In this document: positions 10,814-19,116 of the stretch, in pieces
Layout: each line of letters begins with the position of its first letter
Numbering within the stretch: the first letter of the stretch is position 1
Source of the DNA: an uncultured Bacteroides sp.
Lineage (GTDB): Bacteria > Bacteroidota > Bacteroidia > Bacteroidales > Bacteroidaceae
Assembly: GCA_945833835.1 (NCBI GenBank)
Contig: CAMAFR010000025.1
Span: 1 to 35,457 of the forward strand
Length of the DNA: 35,457 nt
Direction: 5' to 3'
Position numbers and translations under genes: made by a program
Notes under the pieces: model-generated
What the model saw: only the letters and a program-made list of their open reading frames with translations
The model's database searches: none
Told to the model about the DNA's origin: nothing

Positions 10814-11272
10814 ATGAATATGAATAAAGAATTACAAGTGGCGGCCTTACAGAATGGGACCGTCATTGACCATATTCCTTCAGACAAACTTTTTACCGTG
10901 GTGTCCCTGCTCGACTTGCATCATGAGGAAACCAACATCACGATTGGTAATAATTTTGTGAGCAAGAAATTGGGACGGAAAGGCATCATCAAAATAGCGG
11001 ACCGCTTTTTTAGTGAGGAGGAGATCAGCCGCCTGTCGGTCGTTGCCCCTAACATCAAGCTCAACATTATCCGCAATTATGAGGTGGTAGAAAAGAAGAT
11101 TCTGGAATTGCCTGACGAACTGAAGGGTATCGTCAAGTGCAACAATCCGAAATGTATCACAAATAACGAACCGATGCAGACCCATTTTCACGTTATCGAC
11201 AAGCAGGTCGGTGTACTGAAATGCCACTATTGCGAAAAAGAGCAAAGCATGGAAAACATTAAGCTTATCTAA
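10814..11272 (+). CDS. pyrI: Aspartate carbamoyltransferase, regulatory subunit
   Basis: PyrI binds nucleotide effectors (CTP, ATP in the studied enzymes) and tunes PyrB. The 152-residue protein has the allosteric domain ([17 protein letters not shown] through the middle) and a C-terminal zinc domain. The four zinc-binding cysteines are visible as CNNPKC and CHYC. Two start codons lie close together (10814 and 10820); I keep the first. Only 4 bases separate its stop from the next gene, so the three are probably one transcript. Confidence 0.96.
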   Translation: MNMNKELQVAALQNGTVIDHIPSDKLFTVVSLLDLHHEETNITIGNNFVSKKLGRKGIIKIADRFFSEEEISRLSVVAPNIKLNIIRNYEVVEKKILELPDELKGIVKCNNPKCITNNEPMQTHFHVIDKQVGVLKCHYCEKEQSMENIKLI

Positions 11273-11276
11273 GCGG

Positions 11277-11849
11277 ATGAAACAGGACTGGAAACCCGGA
11301 ACAATGATTTATCCTCTACCAGCCGTGCTGGTGAGTTGTGGCAGTACGCCCGATGAATATAATATTATCACCGTGGCGTGGGTGGGTACGGTATGCACCA
11401 ATCCACCTATGTGTTACATCTCAGTGCGCCCCGAACGACACTCCTATCCTATTTTGAAGAAAAATATGGAATTCGTCATCAATTTGACCACACGATCCAT
11501 GGCACAAGCCACCGACTGGTGTGGTGTCCGATCGGGAAGCGATTACAATAAATTCAAAGAAATGGGTCTCACTCCTGGCAAGGCTTCGGTCGTCTGTGCA
11601 CCTATCATTGAGGAATCCCCTCTTTGCATCGAATGCAGGATTAAGGAAGTCATTGCATTAGGCTCTCACGATATGTTCATTGCCGATGTAGTCAATGTGA
11701 AGGCGGATGACAGTTATCTGGATGCAGAAACTGGGAAGTTTGAACTGGCGCAGTCGGATTTGCTCGTTTATGTACATGGAGGTTATTACGGACTTGGCGA
11801 TAAAATCGGAAAGTTCGGCTGGTCTGTAGAAAAAAAGAAAAAGAAATGA
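11277..11849 (+). CDS. Flavin reductase family protein (FMN-binding split barrel)
   Basis: The 190-residue protein resembles the flavin reductase-like DIM6/NTAB family, which binds FMN and often serves as an NAD(P)H:flavin oxidoreductase. Family features are MIYPLPAVLVSCG near the start, the flavin-contacting stretch ITVAWVGTVCTNPPM, ISVRPERHSYPIL, and EFVINLTTRSM. It ends in a run of lysines. Its substrate cannot be told from sequence. It directly follows pyrI and its stop overlaps the next start as ATGA, which suggests coupled translation with the barrel protein downstream. No link to pyrimidine synthesis is established. Confidence 0.85.
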   Translation: MKQDWKPGTMIYPLPAVLVSCGSTPDEYNIITVAWVGTVCTNPPMCYISVRPERHSYPILKKNMEFVINLTTRSMAQATDWCGVRSGSDYNKFKEMGLTPGKASVVCAPIIEESPLCIECRIKEVIALGSHDMFIADVVNVKADDSYLDAETGKFELAQSDLLVYVHGGYYGLGDKIGKFGWSVEKKKKK

Positions 11850-12586
11850 AGAAGGGAACCGTCATGCTGCTGGCTCTGGGATGGATGGCTGAAACAGCTT
11901 TTACACTACACGCCCAAAACGTGAGCTTTTATCGAAACGCACCGAAAGAGCCTAAAGTGAACTTAGGTGTGAAAGCCGGATTCAACTCGACCATGTTTTT
12001 CATTGGCCGGCTGACGGTAGACGGGCACCCGATAGAGCATTTACAGAATAATTATAAGGTGGGAGTGTTGGGGGCCTTTTTCGTGCGTTTCAACATCAGG
12101 AAACATCATTTCCTGCAATCGGAGCTGTCCTACAATTTGTCAAACGGCAGTATTGCGGCAGCCGATAAAGAAGAGAATACAGACCTATTGGACGGAAGTG
12201 CGTCGGTCAAATCAAAAAGCCACTCTATCGCCATACCGTTATTATATGGATACAAGTTTGTCGATGCCTATCCTTACCAAATGTCTTTCTTCGTGGGGCC
12301 ACAAGTAGCTTATTACTGGAAAAAGCACATGCACAATGAGTACAGCGGTTTTTTCCAGCAAGGCATCAATGAGCGAAGACATTTGTTCGGGGCAGCGGCT
12401 GTTTTGGGCCTGGCAGTCAATATCACCAACCTTTTCATTGACTTCCGGTATGAAATAGGGTTGCATAACCTTGCGAAGTCGGTTGTCTATGACACCGTTG
12501 CCACCCCCTCACCTTACAACGAACAGGAACTTTATATTAAGCGGCGTAAAAATGTCCTTAGCTTTTCGTTAGGGGTTATCTTCTGA
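11846..12586 (+). CDS. Predicted outer-membrane beta-barrel protein (PorT-like)
   Basis: The 246-residue protein has an N-terminal signal peptide, with cleavage probably after HA in LHAQN (about residue 23). Its strands alternate in the manner of small Bacteroidota barrels ([65 protein letters not shown]). It ends in [10 protein letters not shown], whose terminal Phe is typical of outer-membrane barrels. It fits the PorT-like outer-membrane barrel group (PF13568) in outline. The ligand and role are unknown. Translation is probably coupled to the preceding flavin reductase gene by the ATGA overlap. Confidence 0.75.
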   Translation: MKKGTVMLLALGWMAETAFTLHAQNVSFYRNAPKEPKVNLGVKAGFNSTMFFIGRLTVDGHPIEHLQNNYKVGVLGAFFVRFNIRKHHFLQSELSYNLSNGSIAAADKEENTDLLDGSASVKSKSHSIAIPLLYGYKFVDAYPYQMSFFVGPQVAYYWKKHMHNEYSGFFQQGINERRHLFGAAAVLGLAVNITNLFIDFRYEIGLHNLAKSVVYDTVATPSPYNEQELYIKRRKNVLSFSLGVIF

Positions 12587-12618
12587 CTTTTACATCAAAA
12601 AACAAAAATAAACTGAAA

Positions 12619-13899
12619 ATGAAAAGAGACAACGTAATTTTTGACATCATTGAAAAAGAACATCAGCGACAGCTGAAAGGTATCGAATTGATTGCCTCCG
12701 AAAACTTTGTCAGCGACGAAGTAATGCAGGCTATGGGCTCTTGCCTGACCAACAAATATGCCGAGGGCTATCCCGGCAAGCGTTATTATGGCGGATGTGA
12801 AGTGGTGGACGAAAGCGAGCGCATCGCGATAGATCGTTTGAAACAGATTTTCGGAGCTGAATGGGCAAACGTACAGCCCCACTCGGGAGCGCAGGCCAAT
12901 GCCGCCGTATTCCTGGCCGTGCTGAATCCGGGAGACAAATTCATGGGACTGAACCTCGCCCACGGCGGACACCTTTCCCACGGTTCATTAGTCAATACCT
13001 CCGGTATCATCTATACTCCCTGCGAATACAATCTCAACAAAGAGACAGGTCGTGTGGACTATGACCAGATGGAAGAAATCGCCCTCCGTGAACAACCTAA
13101 ACTGATTATTGGCGGGGGGTCCGCTTATTCTCGTGAATGGGATTACAAACGCATGCGCGAAATTGCCGACAAAGTGGGGGCTATCCTGATGATTGACATG
13201 GCACATCCTGCCGGGCTGATTGCTGCCGGACTGTTGGACAACCCGGTGAAATATGCCCATATCGTGACTTCTACCACACATAAGACCTTGCGAGGGCCGC
13301 GTGGCGGTGTCATTATGATGGGACACGATTTCCCCAATCCATGGGGCAAAAAGACACCCAAAGGAGAAATCAAAATGATGTCACAGCTGCTTGATTCGGC
13401 CGTATTCCCCGGCATTCAGGGAGGTCCGTTGGAACATGTCATCGCAGCCAAGGCCGTAGCGTTCGGAGAGATTCTCCAGCCCGAGTGGAAAGAATATGCC
13501 GCTCAGGTACAGAAAAACGCCAAAGCATTGGCACAGGCTTTGATGGACCGCGGCTTCACCATTGTGTCAGGTGGCACAGACAACCACTCGATGCTGGTAG
13601 ACCTTCGCACGAAATATCCGGACCTGACCGGAAAGGTGGCCGAGAAGGCGCTGGTATCAGCCGACATTACCGTCAACAAGAATATGGTACCGTTTGACAC
13701 CCGTTCGGCCTTCCAGACTTCAGGCATTCGTTTGGGCACTCCTGCCATTACCACACGTGGCGCTAAGGAAGAGTTCATGGCCGAGATAGCTGAAATGATT
13801 GAAACTGTATTGTCGAATGTTGACAATGCGGAAATTATTGCCGGTGTACGTCAGCGCGTCAATGAAATCATGAAGAACTATCCTCTTTTTGCTTATTGA
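12619..13899 (+). CDS. glyA: Serine hydroxymethyltransferase
   Basis: GlyA interconverts serine and glycine with tetrahydrofolate, supplying one-carbon units; it uses pyridoxal phosphate. The 426-residue length is typical. The PLP lysine is K222 in [13 protein letters not shown]. Other family signatures are [40 protein letters not shown] and the [10 protein letters not shown] stretch, whose Asp contacts the cofactor nitrogen. The ATG at 12619 lies 32 bases after the barrel gene's stop, so it may be cotranscribed. I see no TAnnTTTG box in that gap. Confidence 0.97.
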   Translation: MKRDNVIFDIIEKEHQRQLKGIELIASENFVSDEVMQAMGSCLTNKYAEGYPGKRYYGGCEVVDESERIAIDRLKQIFGAEWANVQPHSGAQANAAVFLAVLNPGDKFMGLNLAHGGHLSHGSLVNTSGIIYTPCEYNLNKETGRVDYDQMEEIALREQPKLIIGGGSAYSREWDYKRMREIADKVGAILMIDMAHPAGLIAAGLLDNPVKYAHIVTSTTHKTLRGPRGGVIMMGHDFPNPWGKKTPKGEIKMMSQLLDSAVFPGIQGGPLEHVIAAKAVAFGEILQPEWKEYAAQVQKNAKALAQALMDRGFTIVSGGTDNHSMLVDLRTKYPDLTGKVAEKALVSADITVNKNMVPFDTRSAFQTSGIRLGTPAITTRGAKEEFMAEIAEMIETVLSNVDNAEIIAGVRQRVNEIMKNYPLFAY

Positions 13900-13935
13900 G
13901 GAAATGACCGTATTTTTAAAACTAAATATAGACTT

Positions 13936-14655
13936 ATGAGAACATTGAATTGTATGGCTGTCCTGCTGAGCGGATGCTTGCTGGTCAGCAGTTGTGGGAC
14001 AATGAATAATACCGCTAAAGGTGGTCTGATAGGCGGTGGCGGTGGTGCCGCACTGGGCGCCATTATCGGTGGCATCGCCGGTAAAGGTAAAGGTGCGGCA
14101 ATCGGTGCTGCCGTAGGTGCTGCGGTAGGTACGGGTGCCGGTGTGCTGATTGGTCGTAAGATGGACAAGGCAGCCCAACAGGCGGCCCAGATAGAGGGAG
14201 CTCAGGTTGAGCAGGTAACAGACAACAACGGTCTGCAAGCTGTGAAGGTGACCTTTGATTCAGGTATCCTGTATAATACCGGAAGCGCCACTTTGAGTCA
14301 GTCGGCAAAAGCTTCTTTAAGCAAGTTCGCCAATAATGTGCTTCGGCAGAATGCTGATATGGACGTAGACATTTACGGCTATACCGACAATCAAGGTTGG
14401 AAGAACAGCACGGCTGAACAGAGCCGCCAGAAAAACCTGAACCTTTCGCAAGAACGTGCCCAAAGCGTAGCCACATACCTGCTGCAGTGTGGCGCGTCAA
14501 GCAACCAGGTTAAGGCGGTGGTAGGCAGAGGCGAAGCTGATCCTGTGGCCGATAATGCCAGTGAGGCAGGCCGTCAGGAAAATCGGCGCGTAGAGGTGTA
14601 TATGTATGCCAGTCAGGCTATGATACAGCAGGCAGAGGCAGGCACCTTGAGATAA
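13936..14655 (+). CDS. OmpA-family lipoprotein with glycine-zipper segment
   Basis: This is a probable outer-membrane lipoprotein that anchors to peptidoglycan. The 239-residue product has a lipoprotein signal with lipobox LVSSC (C20). A glycine-zipper region of GxxxG-like repeats follows at about residues 30-75 (GGGGGAALGAIIGGIAGKG, then AAVGAAVGTGAG). The OmpA C-terminal domain covers about residues 105-225: VTFDSGILYNTGSATLS at its start, DIYGYTDNQG, LSQERAQSVATYL, and the peptidoglycan-contacting NRRVEVYMYAS. It resembles the YiaD/Pal type. A strong two-way terminator follows. It may be transcribed with glyA, 36 bases upstream. Confidence 0.9.
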   Translation: MRTLNCMAVLLSGCLLVSSCGTMNNTAKGGLIGGGGGAALGAIIGGIAGKGKGAAIGAAVGAAVGTGAGVLIGRKMDKAAQQAAQIEGAQVEQVTDNNGLQAVKVTFDSGILYNTGSATLSQSAKASLSKFANNVLRQNADMDVDIYGYTDNQGWKNSTAEQSRQKNLNLSQERAQSVATYLLQCGASSNQVKAVVGRGEADPVADNASEAGRQENRRVEVYMYASQAMIQQAEAGTLR

Positions 14656-14727
14656 ATGCATATCATGAAACATGTCCTTCTCTCCTGTCATGCAGGTACA
14701 GCCTGACGGGAGGACTCCATACAAAAG

Positions 14728-14793
14728 AACGCAAAGGCACAACGAATTATGATGGATGAATAATCCTTAATAATGCAGTTGTGTCTTTGCGTT
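14728..14793. terminator. Bidirectional terminator between the OmpA and TRIC genes
   Basis: AACGCAAAGGCACAAC (14728-14743) pairs with GTTGTGTCTTTGCGTT (14778-14793), a 16-base stem with one G-T wobble around a loop of about 34 bases. An A-rich stretch lies on the left and TTTTTCTTC on the right. It suits both convergent genes. Confidence 0.8.
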
Positions 14794-14849
14794 TTTCTTC
14801 TCCTTTTATACAGGGAGGTTTCCCTTAGGAAACGGTGATGACAATCCTG

Positions 14850-15503
14850 TCAGCCAATATGGGGACTATGTTCATCTCCTTTCAGTATCGGTAGAGTCAG
14901 ATGGTACTTCACAGCCAAAATACGCACCAGAAAGACAGCACAGCCACCGACAATTTGCGAACCATAGGATTCCATACCCGATTGCAGGCAAAGCCAATAG
15001 ATAAATCCGCCCACTACGCATGCCATTGCGTAGATTTCCTTTCTGAATATCAGTGGTATCTCGTTAATGAACACGTCGCGCAACACACCTCCGGCCGCAC
15101 CCGTAAAACTGCCCATGATGATGGATATCCAAAACGGATATCCTTCAGCCATACTTTTGTCGAATCCTACCACCGTGAACAGTGCCAGACCGATGCTGTC
15201 AAACAGGAAAAATGTGTTGTTCAGATGGATAAGGTATTTGCCAAAGGCTATCACAAACACCATGGCAATCGCCGTACATATCAAATATATTGGATTGGTC
15301 ATCCATACCGGCGTGACATCAAGCAACACATCTCGGATAGTTCCGCCGCCGATAGCCGTGACAAACCCGATGATGTAGGCACCAAACCAATCAAATTGTT
15401 TGGCCGAAGCCAAACGGATGCCACTGATAGCGAATGCGAACGTTCCGATAAAGTCCAGAATGTCCACAAACGAAGGCATCAGCCAATTTTCCATAATTCC
15501 CAT
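14850..15503 (-). CDS. TRIC/UPF0126-family membrane protein
   Basis: The 217-residue protein is almost entirely hydrophobic, with about seven predicted helices. It contains the two internally repeated signature stretches of the UPF0126 (trimeric intracellular cation channel-like) family: GFVTAIGGGTIRDVLLD and GSFTGAAGGVLRDVFINEIP. Bacterial members are cation channels or, in some cases, reported small-molecule (glycine) transporters; the sequence does not decide. Its start lies 38 bases after the stop of the DUF3078 gene, so the two may form an operon. The ATG at 15503 gives MGIMENWLMP; one at 15494 is also possible. Confidence 0.88.
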   Translation of the reverse strand: MGIMENWLMPSFVDILDFIGTFAFAISGIRLASAKQFDWFGAYIIGFVTAIGGGTIRDVLLDVTPVWMTNPIYLICTAIAMVFVIAFGKYLIHLNNTFFLFDSIGLALFTVVGFDKSMAEGYPFWISIIMGSFTGAAGGVLRDVFINEIPLIFRKEIYAMACVVGGFIYWLCLQSGMESYGSQIVGGCAVFLVRILAVKYHLTLPILKGDEHSPHIG

Positions 15504-15541
15504 TTTACTCTTATGTTTTTCAGTTCATATCCGATGAAGTG

Positions 15542-17086
15542 TCACCATGTGTACGACAGACCCAAGCTCAACTGTTCTTGCAACTGGAAATAGCTGTCAC
15601 CCTCTTCACGGGCAACGGCATCGTCAAATCGGCCGTGTATGAACAGTTTGGTCGAGAAATACCGGTTGAAAGCGAAACTGAAGGTGTTCTCCCATTCACT
15701 CTGTACTTTCTTGTAGTCAGTGATGTACGAGAAGCGGGATTCCCATGTCAGGTTTTGCATCAACTTCCATTTCAGAGTCGATTCAATACGCGAACCAATC
15801 TGGTTTTTTACCTTATGCCCTTCTTCTATATTGAACTTGGTCGGATCCACCTTATTGCTGGCCACACTGTAACGGGTGTAGTTGGCAGGGTTAATCAGCA
15901 CAGACAGGTTCAACACTCCGTTCTTCACGTATTTGAAGTCCATACCAAGACCGATATTGAGTTCGGCCGGAGAAAAGAAGGTGGATATAAGGTCGTTCGA
16001 GTTGGTCACATAGCTGGAGGATAGCTGCGTCTTGAACTCGCCAGACAGGGTATAGTACCAGTTCTTGAACGCCTTGACACCCAGTTTGGAACTTAGTCGG
16101 AGCAAGTCGTTGTTGGCGCGATAGCTGTGCACGGTGTCCGAAGGAGTAGAGATGAATCCCAATTTCCATTCGATTTTGTTCTCAAACTGGATGTTTTGCC
16201 TGTCGTCGTAATTGAACTGCCACTCTACCTGTGCAAAGAGCGAGTTGGTGCTTTCGCCACCCTTGTACCAGTTGTCCGACAAGTAGTTCTGCGAGAACTG
16301 CAGGTCTGATTTCCCCACGATAGTCCAGAAATTGGGTTTTACCACGAGCAGGTCTTTCTCCTCCATTTTCGTCACGAGTGAAGTAGGTGTCAGCAGGTCG
16401 AACACTTTCTCTTTTTTCGGTTGTGTCGGCACCATCGTGTTGGCAAGCGGTTCCAGTCCTCTCAACTGGGCTTCGTTCTTCTTGACCAGCTGCGGATAGG
16501 TCAGATAGAAGCTAAGGAGTTGGCGGTTCAGCTGACGGTCTATGTTCTTCGAACGTTCCAGGTCGGGCAATTGTTCAATCATCTTACGGAGAGTATCCTC
16601 TTTGACAAAGGGAATGACCGGTTTCCAATCGTCAATGCTGACCGCCTGATAGAAAGGAGCTTCATAATACGTTGCAGGCATACAGAGTTTGTAATAGTCA
16701 GGATTGGAACGGATATATTTCGGAGCTGGGAGGTAAATGTCATCCCAACGCTCCATAAACGATTGGTACTGGTTACGGAACCTCTGCAGAAAGGCCTTGA
16801 AATGAATGACCGACTGCGACTCTACAGGGGCTTTCTTTTCCTTTTGCTTCACTACCGTCACCGGATCTTGAGGTGCCGGGACCGTATCGCGCAAAAATTC
16901 TTCCAGCAACTGTACGCCGTCAATGGTTATGGTCGAATCAATAGGAAGGTCTTCTTCCACGCTTTCGGGCTCCGTCAATAACGAATCTTTTTCCAACAGG
17001 ACTTCTTGAATAATCTGAGCTTTTGCCTTGCCCGACAAGCAGAAGGCAAGTGCTATGCCCATCATCAATTTATTCATCGTATTCAT
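15542..17086 (-). CDS. DUF3078 domain protein, predicted outer-membrane or secreted
   Basis: The 514-residue protein has a signal peptide (MNKLMMGIALAFCLSGKAKA, cleaved near residue 24). A linker rich in acidic and Pro residues follows, then a mixed middle region. The C-terminal half, from about residue 255 (WTIVGKSDLQFSQNYLSDNW), matches my knowledge of the Bacteroidota DUF3078 family. That half alternates polar and aromatic residues in beta-strand fashion and ends in LSLGLSYTW, with a terminal aromatic residue as in outer-membrane barrels. The function is unknown. Its promoter lies in the divergent region shared with pyrG. Confidence 0.8.
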   Translation of the reverse strand: MNTMNKLMMGIALAFCLSGKAKAQIIQEVLLEKDSLLTEPESVEEDLPIDSTITIDGVQLLEEFLRDTVPAPQDPVTVVKQKEKKAPVESQSVIHFKAFLQRFRNQYQSFMERWDDIYLPAPKYIRSNPDYYKLCMPATYYEAPFYQAVSIDDWKPVIPFVKEDTLRKMIEQLPDLERSKNIDRQLNRQLLSFYLTYPQLVKKNEAQLRGLEPLANTMVPTQPKKEKVFDLLTPTSLVTKMEEKDLLVVKPNFWTIVGKSDLQFSQNYLSDNWYKGGESTNSLFAQVEWQFNYDDRQNIQFENKIEWKLGFISTPSDTVHSYRANNDLLRLSSKLGVKAFKNWYYTLSGEFKTQLSSSYVTNSNDLISTFFSPAELNIGLGMDFKYVKNGVLNLSVLINPANYTRYSVASNKVDPTKFNIEEGHKVKNQIGSRIESTLKWKLMQNLTWESRFSYITDYKKVQSEWENTFSFAFNRYFSTKLFIHGRFDDAVAREEGDSYFQLQEQLSLGLSYTW

Positions 17087-17111
17087 ATATAAAATGTATC
17101 AGTAATTGGTG

Positions 17112-17146
17112 CAAAATTAGTATATTTTCCATTAACGGGAAACAAA
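17112..17146 (-). promoter_or_regulatory. Predicted promoter of the DUF3078 gene
   Basis: On the minus strand TAATTTTG (17119-17112) matches the -7 consensus. TTTG at 17146-17143 is a candidate -33 box at 23 bases, slightly longer than usual. The start codon is 26 bases downstream of the -7 box. Confidence 0.5.
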
Positions 17147-17267
17147 CTAATTCTCTTTTTAACAGAATGTCTGGAACGAAGCTTGCCCATCAGTGTCAAT
17201 TTCTTAGAAAACAGAAGAATTCAGCGATTAAAAAGGCCGTAATAGTGGCTGTTCCAGCTTTTTTTCA

Positions 17268-17275
17268 TAAATTTG
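17268..17275 (+). promoter_or_regulatory. Predicted pyrG -7 box
   Basis: TAAATTTG on the plus strand matches TAnnTTTG, 47 bases before the pyrG GTG start. The -33 element is weak. No C-run typical of the Bacillus pyrG attenuator is visible in the leader. Confidence 0.45.
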
Positions 17276-17322
17276 CGGCTCGAAATAGAAACATACAAAT
17301 ATAACTTCAAAATTATCTTATT

Positions 17323-18921
17323 GTGGCAGAAACAAAGTACATTTTCGTAACAGGTGGTGTGGCCTCGTCCCTTGGGAAAGGCATCATCTCATCATCTATC
17401 GGTAAGTTGCTGCAAGCCAGAGGCTACAGTGTTACAATACAAAAGTTTGATCCGTACATCAACATTGACCCCGGAACGCTGAATCCTTACGAGCACGGCG
17501 AATGTTATGTAACGGTGGACGGACATGAAGCCGACCTTGATCTGGGTCACTATGAACGTTTTCTGGGTATTCAGACCACGAAGGCCAACAACATCACGAC
17601 GGGACGCATCTACAAAAGTGTCATCGACAAAGAGCGTCGCGGCGACTATTTGGGGAAGACCATTCAAATCATTCCCCACATTACAGACGAGATAAAACGT
17701 AACGTGAAATTGTTGGGCAATAAATACAAGTTCGATTTCGTCATTACCGAAATCGGAGGTACGGTAGGCGACATCGAATCATTGCCTTATCTGGAAAGCA
17801 TTCGCCAGCTCAAATGGGAACTGGGCCGCAATGCCTTGTGTGTACACCTGACCTATGTCCCCTACCTGGCGGCTGCGGGTGAGTTGAAGACCAAGCCTAC
17901 CCAACACTCGGTGAAGGAGTTGCAATCCATAGGTATCCAGCCAGACATCCTGGTGTTGCGCACCGAACATGAGCTGAACGCCAACTTGAGAAAAAAGGTT
18001 GCCCTTTTCTGCAATGTGGACGAGCATGCTGTCATCCAGTCAAAGGATATGCCTACCATTTATGAGGTGCCTTTGCGTATGCAGGAACAGGGGCTGGATG
18101 CTACTATCCTGCAAAAGATGGGACTGCCTGTCGGAGAGACACCGGCACTGGGGCCGTGGCGGGGTTTTCTTGACCGCCGATACCGTGCCACTGAGAAAGT
18201 GCACATTGGTCTGGTGGGCAAGTACGACCTGCAAGATGCCTACAAGTCCATTCTGGAAGCCCTGTCGCAAGCCGCGACCTACAATGACCGCAAGGCGGAC
18301 ATCCACTTCATCAACAGCGAGCAACTGACCGATGCCAATGTCGAAGAAAAGCTCAGCGGGATGGATGGCATTATTATCTGTCCGGGCTTTGGCCAACGGG
18401 GTATTGACGGAAAATTCGTGGCGTTGAAATATTGCCGCACCCACAATGTCCCTACTTTCGGCATCTGCCTCGGTATGCAATGCATGGCCATCGAGTTTGC
18501 CCGCAATGTGTTGGGCTATGCTGATGCCAACAGTCGGGAGATGGACGAGAAGACCCCTCACAACGTCATCGACATCATGGAGGAACAGAAATCTGTCACC
18601 AATATGGGCGGCACCATGCGTTTAGGAGCTTACGAATGCGTAGTCAATCCGGGATCAAAAGCGTATGAGGCCTATCAGAAAGAGCACATACAGGAACGCC
18701 ACCGCCACCGTTACGAATTCAATAACGGATACAGGGCCGAGTTTGAAAAGGCCGGCATGAAGTGCGTGGGCATCAATCCGGAATCTGATTTGGTGGAAAT
18801 CATTGAGATTCCCGACTTGAAATGGTTCATCGGTACGCAGTTTCATCCCGAATACAGCAGTACGGTGCTGAAACCGCATCCGCTGTTCCTGTCGTTTGTC
18901 AAGGCGGCCATTGACAAATAA
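17323..18921 (+). CDS. pyrG: CTP synthase
   Basis: PyrG makes CTP from UTP using ATP and glutamine. The 532-residue protein has the N-terminal synthetase domain (KYIFVTGGVASSLGKGI nucleotide loop, DPYINIDPGTLNPYEHGE, EIGGTVGDIES). The C-terminal glutaminase domain carries nucleophile C382 in FGICLGMQC and the partners H508 and E510 in FHPEY. The start is GTG at 17323, giving MAETKYIFV; the nearby sequence offers no ATG that preserves this N-terminus. yidC lies 195 bases downstream with no recognisable promoter between, so the two could be cotranscribed. Confidence 0.97.
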   Translation: MAETKYIFVTGGVASSLGKGIISSSIGKLLQARGYSVTIQKFDPYINIDPGTLNPYEHGECYVTVDGHEADLDLGHYERFLGIQTTKANNITTGRIYKSVIDKERRGDYLGKTIQIIPHITDEIKRNVKLLGNKYKFDFVITEIGGTVGDIESLPYLESIRQLKWELGRNALCVHLTYVPYLAAAGELKTKPTQHSVKELQSIGIQPDILVLRTEHELNANLRKKVALFCNVDEHAVIQSKDMPTIYEVPLRMQEQGLDATILQKMGLPVGETPALGPWRGFLDRRYRATEKVHIGLVGKYDLQDAYKSILEALSQAATYNDRKADIHFINSEQLTDANVEEKLSGMDGIIICPGFGQRGIDGKFVALKYCRTHNVPTFGICLGMQCMAIEFARNVLGYADANSREMDEKTPHNVIDIMEEQKSVTNMGGTMRLGAYECVVNPGSKAYEAYQKEHIQERHRHRYEFNNGYRAEFEKAGMKCVGINPESDLVEIIEIPDLKWFIGTQFHPEYSSTVLKPHPLFLSFVKAAIDK

Positions 18922-18936
18922 ACGCAGGTTTCACAG

Positions 18937-19029
18937 GAAACGAGTTGCCGGGTCTTTTATGTCAAGTGAAACGTCAGTCTCCCTACGAAAGCCGGTTCAT
19001 GGTTGTCTGACCGACAGGCAGCTCGTTTC
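18937..19029 (+). other. Predicted structured RNA element between pyrG and yidC
   Basis: GAAACGAGTTGCC (18937-18949) pairs with GGCAGCTCGTTTC (19017-19029) over 13 positions, with one G-T wobble. The 67-base interior holds a second possible helix, GTCAG (18973) with CTGAC (19007). No T-tract follows, so it does not look like a terminator. It lies about 90 bases before the yidC start codon. A leader structure or processing site is possible; no known RNA family recognised. Confidence 0.45.
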
Positions 19030-19116
19030 AACGCCCGAATAATACAACTAAAACAGACATTGATTGATAAACAACTTAATTCTATAATCTCTAACTAACT
19101 ACAAAAAAGAAGAAAA

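Noticed and set aside
14901..15593. 230-codon plus-strand open frame
   Set aside because: Antisense to the TRIC/UPF0126 gene; composition rich in His and Gln as expected of a shadow frame.
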